A stretch of DNA of 64,000 nucleotides. Origin: Metopolophium dirhodum. Its lineage: Eukaryota; Arthropoda; Insecta; Hemiptera; Aphididae. The DNA is taken from the NCBI RefSeq assembly GCF_019925205.1, contig NC_083560.1, positions 125,027,062 to 125,091,061 of the forward strand. The letters are read 5' to 3'. The position numbers and the translations under genes were made by a program. Position 1 is the stretch's first letter; every line of letters begins with the position of its first letter. The notes below the pieces were generated by a model, which was given only the letters and a program-made list of their open reading frames with translations, ran no database searches and had not been told where the DNA came from. Positions 48,939 to 62,200 of the stretch are shown piece by piece.

Positions 48939-51900
48939 AATGTCAGGTTAATTAGGAGTGAAATATAAATCATTAAAGTGTTATATTTCCCTTTACTTCA
49001 AGTTAAACATAAAGAGAACATTTGGAATACATTTTATATATATATAGTCCCCACAGATAATTATACCAAAGTACGCACATGGTTTAGTCGTAGAGGGGAG
49101 GACGCAGTGATCTAATGTCAAATTAAATTCACATGAAAACTGTAATAGTAATTATTAGGGATTTAAATGACATAAAAACTATCAAAAAATTATCTACAAA
49201 ATAACCAAAATAATGCTTTTTCGACGCAGTAATGCTCTTATAAACGATCAACATTTTTTTTTATAGTCACGCAACTATATGCAGCCGAAAGTAAAATGAC
49301 GGATTAACTTTTGGAATATTCAAACTTTATCTTAACTAAACTAACTATAATACCAAAATTAGGCTCACACAATAAGCAAACAGTATACTGGAAATAAGTT
49401 CCATCGCGAAGTACCTAGTTGTTAATTGTTTTTATATATTTATATAGATAGACATTATAGTTTTCATATTAGTATATTACGATTAGAACTTTGACATCTG
49501 GTACTTACGCATAAATAATACTTGAAAACTATTAGTTGAAGCAAATATTAGTAAGACAATATTTTTTGATATAATATTTTGCATTTCCTAATTTCCATAC
49601 TGATTTATTAATAAACGCATCAACTTAGTCGTACCTACTAACAGCCGTTAATACACAAAAGTCCCCGAATTAGACTAAAAACAATTTAGGCAATCGTAAT
49701 TGGATGTCTCGAGAGTCAACATTTGTTGCGCACGTGGCACGTTTAGGTATATGTTCAATAATTATTAATATTATTATAAATTTTTTTGAGGCTCATGATT
49801 GTCGTAGAATTTGTACACATTTTTAGGAAAGCTTAGAAAAATCTACGATAATAATAATATTGTAAGTGAGACAAAAAATGTGTTCACTGAAGAAAATCAA
49901 TAATTAATTCACGTTTATGTAAAGTATTGCCCACTTTTAAATGGCGTTTTAATAATTTTAAGTTGAACGTACTGTCGGTACTCGATTATTTGATTTTATT
50001 TATTCGTATTTGGGCGTGAGCCAATTAAAAAAAAAAAAATGTGTACCTATGTTAATATAATTTTTTTCTCTTTAACTCATTTTATTGAAACTAAATATGT
50101 ATGTGAGGTAATAATCGGCGTACTTACATATTATAAATAATAATAATAATGGACGTATACATGGTACGGATGATAATATATAACAATTATGATAAAGAAA
50201 AACAAAATGTCGTGGTTGTTTGTTACGTCACAACAACTGTATAATAAAATAATATTATTACCTGCGTTTCATATTATTATTATGCGTATATAGTTCGATT
50301 CGATCCATGCAAACCGTGCGACCAGATAAAAACATGTTTGAAATACTCCCAATAACAAATGCATTTGTAGAATAAAACGGCCCCAAATAAATTAATGCCT
50401 TATTATATTTTATGTCTTTTGAAATTATTTATTAATGTACTTAATGATCATAATATTATTTTTAAATCCTTAGAATTCGTACACCATTTAAGGAGCGTCA
50501 ATAACCAGTGTACAAACTTCGACAAGAACTATTCATTTTTATTAGTATCAGTTAAGCGGGTAATTTTTTTGAAAATATATATGTAAATTAAGTACATTTC
50601 AGCGACTAGTTTCTGAGTTATTATATTTTTTGTGCTGAGGCTAATAGTCCATGAAAATTGGTTTGGAATATTGTATGGGTTATTGGGTTATGATGATTTG
50701 AAAACTATAATAATTAATAATAAAATCTAATAAAATTTTATAATAATTGGATAAATTGTAAAAGTTGTCTGTGATAAATAATATAATATATTATATTTTA
50801 TATTTTATGTAATACCATTATCATTAAAGACCGTTATATTTTAATAAATCAAATTTAATAGCTCAAAAACTTTACCTGCTCGTTTGAATATGAATTTATA
50901 TTCATGAAACGTTCTATAATTTATTATTATCGGGATCAATTTTTTTAGTTATAGGTATCTAACTTATAATAGTTCAAAAGCTAAGATAGCTTTTATTTGA
51001 AAAAAAAAATGATTTTGTATCGCCATAAGGGACGCTTCTGGTATAATGATCCTGTATGATCTCCTATAATGATTCTAAGTATTTAAAAATATGATATTTA
51101 AGGATAGTTAGGTACTCAAACATTTCATAAGTCGTAAATTGGATAGAATATACATTATAAAGGACAAAAGCTGGATGAATATAATTTTCATATAATATAT
51201 CAGCTGTATATGATAAAGTGTTGACATATTATAATACTGACGAGCACGTTTTTTGTGTTACAAACTTACGACAAATTAATGTGCAAAGTACAGTAATAAT
51301 TAAACAATACTCTCTGTTCAGTCAGCTTTCGTTTAGTTAAACTTAATAATCGAGGGTTGGTCGTTAAGATTTTAAAAATAATCGTCATCAGCCACCTGTT
51401 GGCTTTTGCCAACATAAAAAAATATTTAAAATCGCAATAACATAATCGTAACAATTTATAATAATTTGTTTGTATAGCTCTGAAATAATTGTGAGTATCT
51501 ATGATGGTTAACGTGGGGAAAGTAGCGTGTTTTGTGCATCGTGATCAGTTGTAGGTATTCTATAAATACATAGTTTATATTATTGTACGTACCTACATGA
51601 TAATATATTATGCAATATTATGGACCACATCATTAATATTATTATAACTATTATTATAACCCACGAAGGCCAAATCAATTCGACAATGAAATCGTCCGTT
51701 TTAATTTTTAACCACACATTTATGCATATCAACATCTTTTCATCCCTATTTCCTTCATCCTTGAAATGCCCTTTGTATACAAATATAATAATATTATATA
51801 TTATCTTATACATCTGTATAATATCATTGAGTACCTATTTATACCTATATTATTATATTATTCTCAGTTATAATATAAAACATTATTGTGGTCCAAATTT

Positions 51901-53495
51901 GGAATAACGGTTAACCGTTTTTTAATAATGAATGACGAGCGCGTATGAAAATTACCGATTTTGATGTTCACATATTCCATCACTTTCCATAACTCTCTCA
52001 CACACACATAATTTTACAGTCATCCGTGGGGCGGCGGGCAACACTATTTCCGGACATTAAACAGTATTGATTTTCTTAATGTACAACAATATAGAATAAT
52101 ATGATTATTATTTAAAACACAGTTTTTTATGCATCGCGGGTAGATATCACTCGAGATTGTTACATATTGTATCAATGATCTGAGAACGTAACATTTCGTA
52201 ATATAATTACAGATAAAAAGTGTCAAGCATCATATTTAAATAAATTAAAGAAATCTAAATGTTTGGTTTAGGTAGGGGCTTATATAAATTATGTTTAGGT
52301 TATGATTTATGAATAGATAACAAAGTATAAAAATGTCTTTTTTTTTTTTCAGAATAAGTACAATAGTATGCAAATATATATCTAATTTGGACAAAAGTAA
52401 ATATAATATTTGGCCACGCTTTGTATTGTAATTTATTTTTATATAAAAAAAAAAAAAAAACTTTATCAAGATAATACAAGGGAAATCATGATATATTATT
52501 AAGAAATGTTTCCATCTATGTCAACGTTGATAACATATATATATATATATATATTATATTCAACAGCAACGTTACAGTCATAGACAGTTACAGACCGGCC
52601 AATACGTAAATAATAAATATTTATAAATTTATTTAAAAAAAAAATAAACAGTAGGTAATAATAATATAGGTATTAAAGCGATCATGTAATATACAAGGAT
52701 TACGTCAATGCGGTTCATTTTATAGCTATGAATTGGCAAAACGGTAACACCAGTGTGGTAACCAGTGATTCAAGGTTATCTGATTATTTTACAATGCATT
52801 CAAACATAACAATAACGTACCTATATAGTTTATTGCCGGACATTCCATAATACATCATACGCGCTGTATACGGACAAACATTATAACATAATATTATTAT
52901 ACATTAGCGAGACGAAATAATATTATTATATCGTTGCAATTTACGGATAAAATAAAAAATTATTATTGTTTTATGGTTTGAAAAAAAAAGTTCTAAAAAT
53001 AAGGTACCCACCTACCTGGTAGCTACCTACCTTATTTATTACGATAGTAAATAGCAATTATTTGTGCGCATTATGGCATTGTCACGCTTTATAATAAACA
53101 GTCGAGTGTTTTGATTTTGTTTTTTCCACCAAGTGTGTTCGGGTCAGGTTATTGTTTGGAAATCAAATGCTTACGTCACTGTAACGGAAAATTGGAGTGT
53201 ACAAAAAGTGTTGTAAAATGATCATATTCGTCTGATATTTTGCTGGATCATACGTTGATAACAATATTGTGGTAGCATGAAACGGAATATTTTTTCACTT
53301 AAAACAATCAGACGCGTGAGAGTACAGTATTTATATTATCGTCACCCGATGTAACGTAACAATAATCTTTTTTTAAAACGCATTGATAGTTTAAATTTTA
53401 ACAATTTTATGTTTTCATATATGTGATATATGAGTATAATATGACTTATTGATTGAAAATATTGTTAATTTAGTTTTAGGTATTTTAGTTTATTT
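48939..53495. other. AT-rich noncoding stretch
   Basis: Nothing recognisable over about 4.5 kb. Poly-A/T runs lie at 50,029-50,040 and 52,444-52,460, and a TA tract at about 52,537-52,556. Frames at 50,395, 51,266, 51,580-51,907, 52,044 and 52,245 are Ile/Tyr/Asn-rich background. Confidence 0.65.
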
Positions 53496-53499
53496 TATT

Positions 53500-53640
53500 C
53501 TGTCTCGAACCCTATACTCGCACCACATCCATCGGCTTTGTGAGTAGACCAACCCTATAATATTCCATGTTATCAACTATTGACTATTATGTTAAACATT
53601 TTTGTTGTTGGTAAATAAAATGATTGATTGATTTATTTAT
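53500..53640 (+). mobile_element. Possible LINE 3' end
   Basis: A less AT-rich segment (GTCTCGAACCCTATACTCGC onward) ends in GTAAATAAAATGATTGATTGAT, a polyadenylation-type signal followed by a short GATT repeat. Simple repeat tails of this form are typical of Jockey-like elements. No coding part is attached, so the 3' UTR of a gene is an alternative. Confidence 0.3.
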
Positions 53641-53644
53641 TGCA

Positions 53645-55260
53645 ATGACTATTTTTATTATTTTCTATTAAAATATTTATAAATTACTGTGTAATACAAT
53701 TTCTTGTATGGTCTTAAATTTGGCATAAGTAAATAATAAGGTATAGGTAATAATTAATAAGTTTATGTGGTAAAAGTTTTAATTCACATAGAAAATAACC
53801 AAATTATGAAAAAAAATTACACGATGTCAAATTTAAGCGTGAAAAAGATATTTCCATTAATTATGAAATGGACTACTTTTAATGAAACAATAAATTTCAC
53901 GATTTGGCTACGACATAATATAATATACTTTTAATTTAATGTCTTATCCCTTATTGTCACAGGCACTCACAGCTTTATAGGTACCAACTATCTATTATAA
54001 CATATTATATTAGGCATAATATTATGTAAATCTAAACGTTATCGTAACAAATATTGTGAAAAAAAATGGAAACCATTCAATGTTTCCGTTAATAGCTGTG
54101 AGCTGTGACGTATCGATTTTGGCACGATATACGTACGCGACTGTTGTTATTGTTGAGCCGATTAAATGAGAACACACGTCGTATCGATTAACATTTCACA
54201 TAATAAGACGTGTATTGTATTATACATTTATAATACGCATATACACGAAACACTGTAGTAGTTGTGTCACGTTTCAATGACGTATAATAATATTTTGAAT
54301 CGATAACGAGCGAGCAGGCGATGGATGGAATGATGGAAAAAAAATAGTACGATATAATTATTAATTGTGGTATACCTTATACGGTCTAGATAATATTATT
54401 TATAGAAGTCAGATGACAGATACCCGACAGTCTTATTTTGCATCGGTAATTATACGACAAAACGCTTTTTTTCTAAGGTACCTATACCTAACCTATTCCC
54501 GTACAAAGTGATAACGATATAATATATTTATGTATATGTATATATTATATTTATTATTAAACACTTTTAGGTATCAAGAAAGGTTCAAAAATCAAAAATT
54601 AACACACAGGTACGCAGTAATTTAAAGTTAGAAGTCATGATTTTAGATCTTCTAACGCGCATCTTTGAACTCTAGATAAAACTTAAATATTTTTTTTCGA
54701 TAAGCTACATTATGTAAGTATGATTTTTTTTAAGCTTAAATTTTAGACCAATTCATTTTCAAGTTCTTTTGTAGTAATAAATGATGAAATTATTTCTATT
54801 CTAAATTTGGAAAAATGGTAATCAATTTAAATGAGAAGTTTCCATAGTTATAACAATTTTTTAATTTTGTTCAATGTAACTAATCGTTGACAAATATAAC
54901 ATTCCAAATCATTAAGCCAAATAAAACTTCAAACTATACACCTGAATTCGTCTTTGATACCTACAATTTCATATTTAATCTAAGGATTTTGAATGCAAAT
55001 AAGACAATTTAAAAAAAGATTATTAAAAATATAATAAGGAAACTATGTTTTCAAGAAATCGGTTTAGATTTATTCCAGGAAGGTCGATAATATAACTGAT
55101 ATTTTTATTTTCATTTAATTGTTATTTTTTATAATCTGTATGAGGCTAATTGTAGATGATTGTAGATTGTAGGAAGAATAATAAAACATTTATTTTATCA
55201 ATAATTTAAGTTTTATTCTGATAATAAAATTACGTTTATTTCTATTAAAATATTTATAAT
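53645..55260. other. AT-rich noncoding stretch
   Basis: No gene seen. Short CpG-containing patches at 54,100-54,200 have no open frame of interest. Confidence 0.65.
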
Positions 55261-55264
55261 AAAG

Positions 55265-57500
55265 CCTACGTAGGTTCATCGAACTCGGGTGGCTACCTTG
55301 AGCTGTTGATCACATCACTAATATACAAGAATAGGTTAGGATAGGCTTAAATGAAGCCTACTCTAGTCACCTAATCTTGAAACGGAGAGTTCTGATTAGT
55401 GAACGGGACTTTGTCGAGTCGACTGTTATCGGCATTCGGAAGGTTACTCCGGACGTAAACGATGTCGATAAGAATGCCAATTCTGCTAGAAAATCCACAA
55501 TGCGTCCCTGTCGGTGAACACACATCTCGGAGACAGTCAGCTTGGCGTGGTTTAAGGTGATGTCCTGGAGGTTGCCAGTGGTGGTCAGGATGTAAACAGG
55601 AACACTCAGATTCATAAAGACGTGAGTCTCGGGTAGGCAACCCACAGGGTGTCGGCTGGAAAAGTACTCACACAGTGATGTAACTGAATATTGTGTATCC
55701 CAGCAGTGTGGTAAGTCGGTCACGTCGGTGGTCTCTAATCGTTGCTCAACACTGGATCTCTAGAGGAGCGATGTATGGCGTCGACGGTAGTTTCGTATAT
55801 TTTTCGCTGGTTGATTGCTAAATCGGGCGATAACTGGAACTCTGATAACAATTTCGTCGGTCGCGTCTTCGTATCCTTCAATGTGTTAGTATTTAGGCTG
55901 GTATATGTTGAAGGCTTGAAAGACGAAAGTGAACTGAAGTGTACGCATCGCATCGCATCGTATGGGAAGGAGGGACTTGCGTCCTTTTCCTGAGTTTTAG
56001 GTTATTTGGCCCCAGGACTCAGAGTAGCAGGTGGGTATACTATAGATGATTTCAAGTGCGTCTGATTAGTTAACCAGGTCTTTTTCTATTGTATTCGACT
56101 GGACCGATGGTTTGGCCTATATTATGTAGATATTTGAGTTAAAATTTCTATAACGGTGTTCCGGACGATTCGGGATGATCCAGTGATTATTTGGAGGGCT
56201 ATATTTTGAGCTGACTCAAGTTTTCTCCAACTTGCATTTTATATATTAGAGCTCCACGTGGTGGGCCAGCGTATGTGATAATGGATTTAACGTACATTTA
56301 CATAGTTTTTCTTTTATCGGAATCAGGCTGCGGTGGTTCAATACACCCTGGCTCTGGTGCATCTTGCTAGGCATGCTGTTTCAGTAACGTTTAGGTGGAA
56401 TCATAATCTGCTATTTATGTGAATTCGGAAACTGTTGTTGTTCAGTTAATTTGCTTAGTTGTTTATTCACAACATGTTTGAGACCTATACTCCCAAATTT
56501 GATTGCCAGAGTTTTGTCAGCGTTCAGTGCCAGCGTCCAGTTTTCTAGCCAGAGGAGTATGTTTTAGATTTGTATCTAGAATTTATGCACTGCGTGTTGC
56601 ATGCCCACTACCCATACTGGTTGCCATGAACATATTATCACCAGAAATAATGTTTGTCCAAGTTCGAAGGGTGGATGACATGCCCTTGATGTAATTTATA
56701 AAAATAATAAGTAAGGACCTCTTGAGAGACGCTTGTCAACGTTGTTCATAGTGCAGAGAAGGCGGAGGTGGCTCGAGACGATTATGACCTGTCGGAGACA
56801 AAGGATTGTAGCAGTCCATCGTGCCAAACTTTGTCAAAATCTTTTTTGAAGCCAAGAAAGTATGCCTGTCTTCTTTCCTCTCGATTTTTTAAGCTGGCTA
56901 TGTTGAGCTGGTGGTCAATTACTTTGGTCCATTGATTTATTGTTGAATGATATGATCCGAATACATATTGGTCTAATCGGATGGATGTAGATGTCTTTAT
57001 TTGAATCAATATTGTTATTTCCAGAACTTTGGTCATCAAGGACTGCTTCTAGTTGGCCGTTTAGTGGGGGGTCTGAAAGTTTCATGTTTATTAGGGACTT
57101 ATTGAATTTAAAGGTTTTTGTGTGTCTGGGTTTTATACTGGAAAGGAAGGAGTCCCATTAAGATTCCCTGTGGAGTTAGATAAGCTTCTTGATTAGTGAT
57201 GTCGTATTGTTTAAGCGATGTTTGGCTTCTAGGTTTCTGGAGCTCTGGCACGCCCTCCATATTCTACGCTTTTTAGTCAGTTCCCTTTGGATGCTGCCCG
57301 GTAAAAGCATCTGGTTTGGCTTTGGCTGGTTAGTGAGAGTCGTTGTGATGTGGGTAGCACGTAAATTCATCGCAAATCAATTCATCTTACATCAATTCAT
57401 GTGATCTTGGACATATCTTGGGCCGGAATGGAAAAGTTGTTGATTACTCGATCGCGTTCCTTAGTTGAGTTGATGCCCAAGTTAGTAGTTGAGATATCAC
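55265..57500 (-). pseudogene. Decayed Jockey-like LINE, reverse-transcriptase region
   Basis: On the minus strand, scattered frames give the blocks of a non-LTR reverse transcriptase in correct order. Upstream linker: ELTKKRRIWRACQSSRNLEA (about 57,176-57,300). Fingers: YHSTINQWTKVIDHQL. Motif A-like FLGFKKDFDKVWHDGLL (56,809-56,859), where the usual FLD aspartate is Gly. Motif B-like QASLKRSLLIIFINYI. Motif C-like SGDNMFMATS (about 56,618-56,645), where the usual ADD is GDN. Then WLENWTLALNADKTLAIKFG (about 56,490-56,551), a signature of Jockey-clade elements. A C-terminal tail frame follows to 55,367. Stops and frameshifts are numerous and both catalytic motifs are altered, so it is dead. 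The endonuclease domain is absent (5' truncation). Composition is clearly less AT-rich than the flanks. Confidence 0.87.
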
Positions 57501-59937
57501 AATACGACTACAAATTTAGATCAATTTATGATAGTTTGCTGTAATGTCCGTAAACAGCTCAAAAAGAGTCAAATTATTTTTAAAATCGTATGGTCTATAG
57601 AGAATGCTAATATAAACATTCAGTGAAATTTTCATGTATTTACAGTCGTTACTCAAACAATTTCATTAAAAAAAAAATGATTAGGATTCTTGCATTAAAT
57701 TTATAGCTTGGCATATTGATGTTGGTTGTAAAAACAGCAGTAAACTGTATTATCTGACCGACATACATAATATATTCACGATTCAGAATCTTTATGACAA
57801 CCAATTTATAATATTGTTATTCAATACTTAACCTACACTGCCTATAATTATAGGTATAATGAAAATGACAACTGTTATAATATTATTATTATTTAATATC
57901 TATTCCTACTAACGTTAAACTGCGATAATATTATTCATTATTCCGATCTAGTCACTTTTGAATGCTCTACTATGTGTTATGTTAACGAATAATGATAAAT
58001 ACCAACTTTTAGTTAGATAATCTAAGCACGTGAACTCTATTACCTATATAAGCGTTGATAACGTTTAAAATGTCCACGTGAAGTTTTCTTTTGTTTTCAT
58101 ATGATAACAATAACCAGTCATAGTGCCATAGTACAATAGTGTCCCTACTGCAGTAATGTTCTAGGTATAATTCAAATTACAGAAAAAAAAAAAACTAGAG
58201 AATTGAGAGAAGATGGAATACATCGTATAATTAGCCTAATTAGCGAACTTTTAACAAGTACGAAAATAATTATTGATATAGTAATACCTTTTATATTTAT
58301 CGATTAACATATCGATTTCAATTAAAAAGAAAATAATGTTCGGCAAACGTTTATTCACAAAGTAACGTCGATGAAACATTAACACATAATAATGTATTGT
58401 ATCTAAACATAAATAAACGTATTAAAATAATTAATAATATTATATCATTGCAGTGATAAGTGCGCTGCGTGTTTAATAGTAATAATATACTTAGGGTTGA
58501 TCAGACGATAACAATGATGATTATTACCAATATACCTACCTACGAATAGAAGCGTCGAAATCAATCGAAAAGACGTGTGTGTATAAAAGTTATAACTGCA
58601 TATTATTATAATACATCATTAGTCATTAGTATATTTGACACATTATAACGGTCGTAGACCATAATATAAAACACAAGTCATAAAATATACGTATTACAAT
58701 GATGTGTTCCTACACACGATGAGCGTCCATCGCAATTTTCCATTTGCAGTTCAATATAAGTGTTTTTATATTTTTTTTCCAACTTTTATTTGTGGTACAA
58801 AAATTGGTTATTTAAACTTAAACCACTGACAACACCACACGAACTTGGTTAAGATATGGAATTCAATTTTGAATATGGATCATTATAAAAACGTTTTGGT
58901 ACTATATGGTTTAATCGCTTCGATTTTGGTTTTTTAGCTAAAATATATCAATGATCGTAAAAATGTTATTGCTAATAATGTCTTTAAAATGTTTCGTTAT
59001 TGTTTACTTTATTTTATCTTTTTGTACATATCATGTTTTGGAGTATACTATTTGATTCAACTTATACATTAAAATCAAGAAGAATTCTGAGAGAAAATTT
59101 GAGTCAGTTGGTATTGGGTCGTCAATTGTAGGACATTTTCTGTATTTACCTTTTCTTAATAAATGCGAATAACTAAAAATAATAGAAATTTTTACGTTAC
59201 ATGACGTATAGATTTTGTTTTTTTTATAATTCGAATGCAAGTTATAAACGTAATAAACGTAAAGACTAGAAACTTCTATTAAATAGTTATTTTTTTATTT
59301 TTTAGAAATAATACGACTTTGAACTATTTATAAATATTTAAAAGTTTTTAGTTTTTATTCAACATAATAATATGCAAGATAAAATGATTGTAGTCGGTAA
59401 GTTATAAAAACCTTTAAAATATAACACAACATTCCTCATAGATTATTGTGTCTTTAAGAAATAGGCATAATATAAAGAATACTTTGTGATATGATAAAAG
59501 TTTAAAATTGAAAGACACTTTTTGCACCTTTAAAAATAAAAAGTAAAATTCAATTGGTAACTATATGAATAATTTACTATCTAATAATTTACAATATCGT
59601 TCACTATGTGAGTGTAGATACCTAGTTGGTACTTATGTTAATATAATGATATAGTATTCACGCGTGATTCGTTAATAAAATTAAAATTTTGAATGATCTA
59701 TTGAATATTCAAAGCAAATATTAAGAAAAGTTTTTTCGAATAAATTAAGTTAATACTATTAACACATCAAATCACTGGAGTGATTTTCGTGGAACAAACC
59801 AACTGTGGATTCGCGAACCCATTGAATAAGCAAAGAGGGCACCTTAAGGGTAAAATTATTTTTACAATAAACAATTGTAGGTACGGTATACATAACATAA
59901 TATTATTTTACCATCAAATAAGACTATATACGATATT
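57500..59937. other. AT-rich noncoding stretch
   Basis: Nothing recognisable. The minus-strand frame 59,031-59,240 is background. The 59,780-60,064 plus frame is partly made of the MITE described next and is not a gene. Confidence 0.65.
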
Positions 59938-59945
59938 AACTATGA

Positions 59946-60131
59946 CAGGGGCTTTCAACCTGTACGACGCTGCTCCCCGGGACGTCATCGGATATTATGT
60001 CAAGGGAACCTCGTCCACAGTAAATAATGTACATTTGCTTATTATTATATATTATAATTTTTAGTGTAGGAGCCATTTAAATTTTTTTTTAAATCGGGAG
60101 AGGGTGGACCTTAAAAGGCTGAAACCCCCTG
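59946..60131. mobile_element. hAT-type MITE
   Basis: Left end CAGGGGCTTTCAACC and the complement of the right end, CAGGGGGTTTCAGCC, match at 13 of 15 positions. Flanking octamers AACTATGA (59,938-59,945) and GACTAGAA (60,132-60,139) agree at 5 of 8, consistent with a decayed hAT target duplication. The element is 186 bp with no coding capacity. Confidence 0.7.
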
Positions 60132-60139
60132 GACTAGAA

Positions 60140-61742
60140 AGTTAACTATACCTTCAGTATTCAATAACATACTTTTGGGTCTGTAATATTATACTTATAT
60201 GTCAACGGTCGTATAGTAAAAGATATCAGTTCATCGGATACATAGAATAAATCTATATTGTAGGTAACTATAGGTATACAATAGAAATCACGATAACGGA
60301 CAACTTATTTGTCATAATAATATCCACTACCCACGCACGCGTACTAGAACATTGCATGACATAATACAGTACCTATCTATCTATATAGTGTATGGTCAAC
60401 CCGCAACCGATTTGTCTGTGTACCTACTGTGCTTATTGAAAATTTCAAACTCAATTTAAATACCTCGTTAAACAAAATTATCAACATTGTCCAGCGGTAG
60501 TAGATCAGGTAATTTTCTAGTCATATTTGTTGTAAATGTATTAACAAAATATTCGATTTTTACAACATTTCCTATTTGCCTATATTTTCTGTTAATGCCT
60601 AGGCGTTGACAATATCGTCTAGGTCCTAATGCTAGGCATGAATGATATTGGCTAGAAATTTACGTTACTATCTAAATTACATAATTTACGAATTTACGAT
60701 AACTTATCATTTATGTATGATTTTAAAATATTAAAAAATGAACACAATAAAAATAGTTGTTTTGTGATGAATTCAGATTATCTAAAAACAAATATTTTCA
60801 AAATTATTACCACTTTTCGAGTAAATGAGTGTGTTACGTTATTATTATTAACTTATATAAGTACCATCCTGTAGAGGTAGGAACTATTTTATTATACTTT
60901 TCTACCCAAAATGCTGATTATACATTAGAAAATGTACCTATAACGATTAAAAATACATAATAAAATAAAATCACCTTTTAAAATGTTTAAGTAAATTAGC
61001 AGAATTTCGTAAAACATAGAAATAGGTAAAAAATATTATTATTTCATTTGAGTTTAAATAAACAAAAAATACCTAAAACAATATTATAAAAACCTATAAT
61101 AATATTATGATTACCTTCAATAATGATCTGCATGGATCTTATTTCAAAATTATTAGTTAAACAAATTTAACAATTGATGGACACAAACATATTGTGTATT
61201 GTGTAAATAAAATAATATAAATTATGTACAAATCTCATTTGTTACAACGACAATTGACTTGTAATATTTTACGGACTATATATTGAGAGATGTATACTAT
61301 ATATACACTTGTTGAGAAAGATAATTTTAGTATTTTACTTTATTATATTATTATTTAATTTATATAATAAAAGAATTAAATACATTTTATGATGTAGTGA
61401 GTAGTTTGTTTTTTTCAAAACTATTACTATTGAATGTTAAAAGCTCAGTGTTAGGAATGTATGGTATCAACATTGGTTTTTGTTCATACCACAGTTTTCC
61501 CTCGTTTTGAAATATCTTTTGATTCCCCCGAGAAAAGGTATTTTCACGTAACTAGTACGTAAGTCACGTGCCCTTATTACGCTGGTTCGTTATCTTTTAT
61601 TACCAAGATACTTGTTATTATATGTAAGAGGTGTATTTTTGGTGTATTATTGTGTTAAAAATAGAAAAAAAAAATAATTTGGATTCTTTAGCATTTTAAA
61701 TTTTTGCACAGCCGAATTGCCGAGATTGTATCCAATAATACA
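60140..61742. other. AT-rich noncoding stretch
   Basis: Nothing recognisable. A slightly GC-richer patch at 61,490-61,600 has no frame of interest. The run 61,700-61,800 is less AT-rich and contains the candidate exon below. Confidence 0.6.
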
Positions 61743-61769
61743 ATGGCGGGAAATATGACTCGTTTCCGT
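61743..61769 (+). CDS. Candidate first coding exon (MAGNMTRFR...)
   Basis: ATG GCG GGA AAT ATG ACT CGT TTC CGT is followed directly by GTAAGAG, a consensus donor in phase 0. The unspliced frame stops after one more codon. Base composition is richer in GC than the flanks for about 60 bp around it. Nine residues cannot identify a protein and no following exon was found before the window ends. Confidence 0.25.
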
Positions 61770-61774
61770 GTAAG

Positions 61775-62013
61775 AGCCGTCCGAACGAAATAGTTGAATC
61801 AAATTAATGAAAGATGAAGGTGTCCATGTTTTAATATCGTTACACTATGATGAAAAAGTGGTCAAAAATCTGTTTCATAGAGAAATTCAGAACATAATAC
61901 AATTTTTACTTACCAAATTTAGAAGCTGCAGTGTTCATTTACAAAAATCTCCGATAGTTCCCAAAACGATAAAAGTTTTATGACATCACATATGTATAGA
62001 GAGTTGTTATATT
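61775..62013. other. AT-rich noncoding stretch
   Basis: Nothing recognisable. Confidence 0.6.
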
Positions 62014-62200
62014 TAGGGCTCGCAAGTTGTTGAATTTGCATGTTTTTATTGGTCTATTTAATTTATTACTAAATAAGCTTGAAATTAGTTTTACAAAACT
62101 ACGAAAAAAAGATTAAAATAAGTGTTTCTTTTTTCTATATTTAGTTATTTTCTTGTTTTAAGAGCATATTTTTAAAGCATATTTGATGATTAATAATATC
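62014..62200. mobile_element. Decayed left end of the 30,563 hAT family
   Basis: AGGGCTCGCAAGTTGTTGAA followed by TTTGCATGTTTTTA matches the left end of 30,563-31,354 (CAGGGCTCGTAAGTTCAT, TTTGCAT). GCATATTT words recur at about 62,165-62,185, as in the complete element. The right end and target duplication were not found. Confidence 0.5.

Noticed and set aside
59780..60064. 94-codon frame
   Set aside because: Its second half is the hAT MITE at 59,946-60,131 and the first half is AT-rich background.
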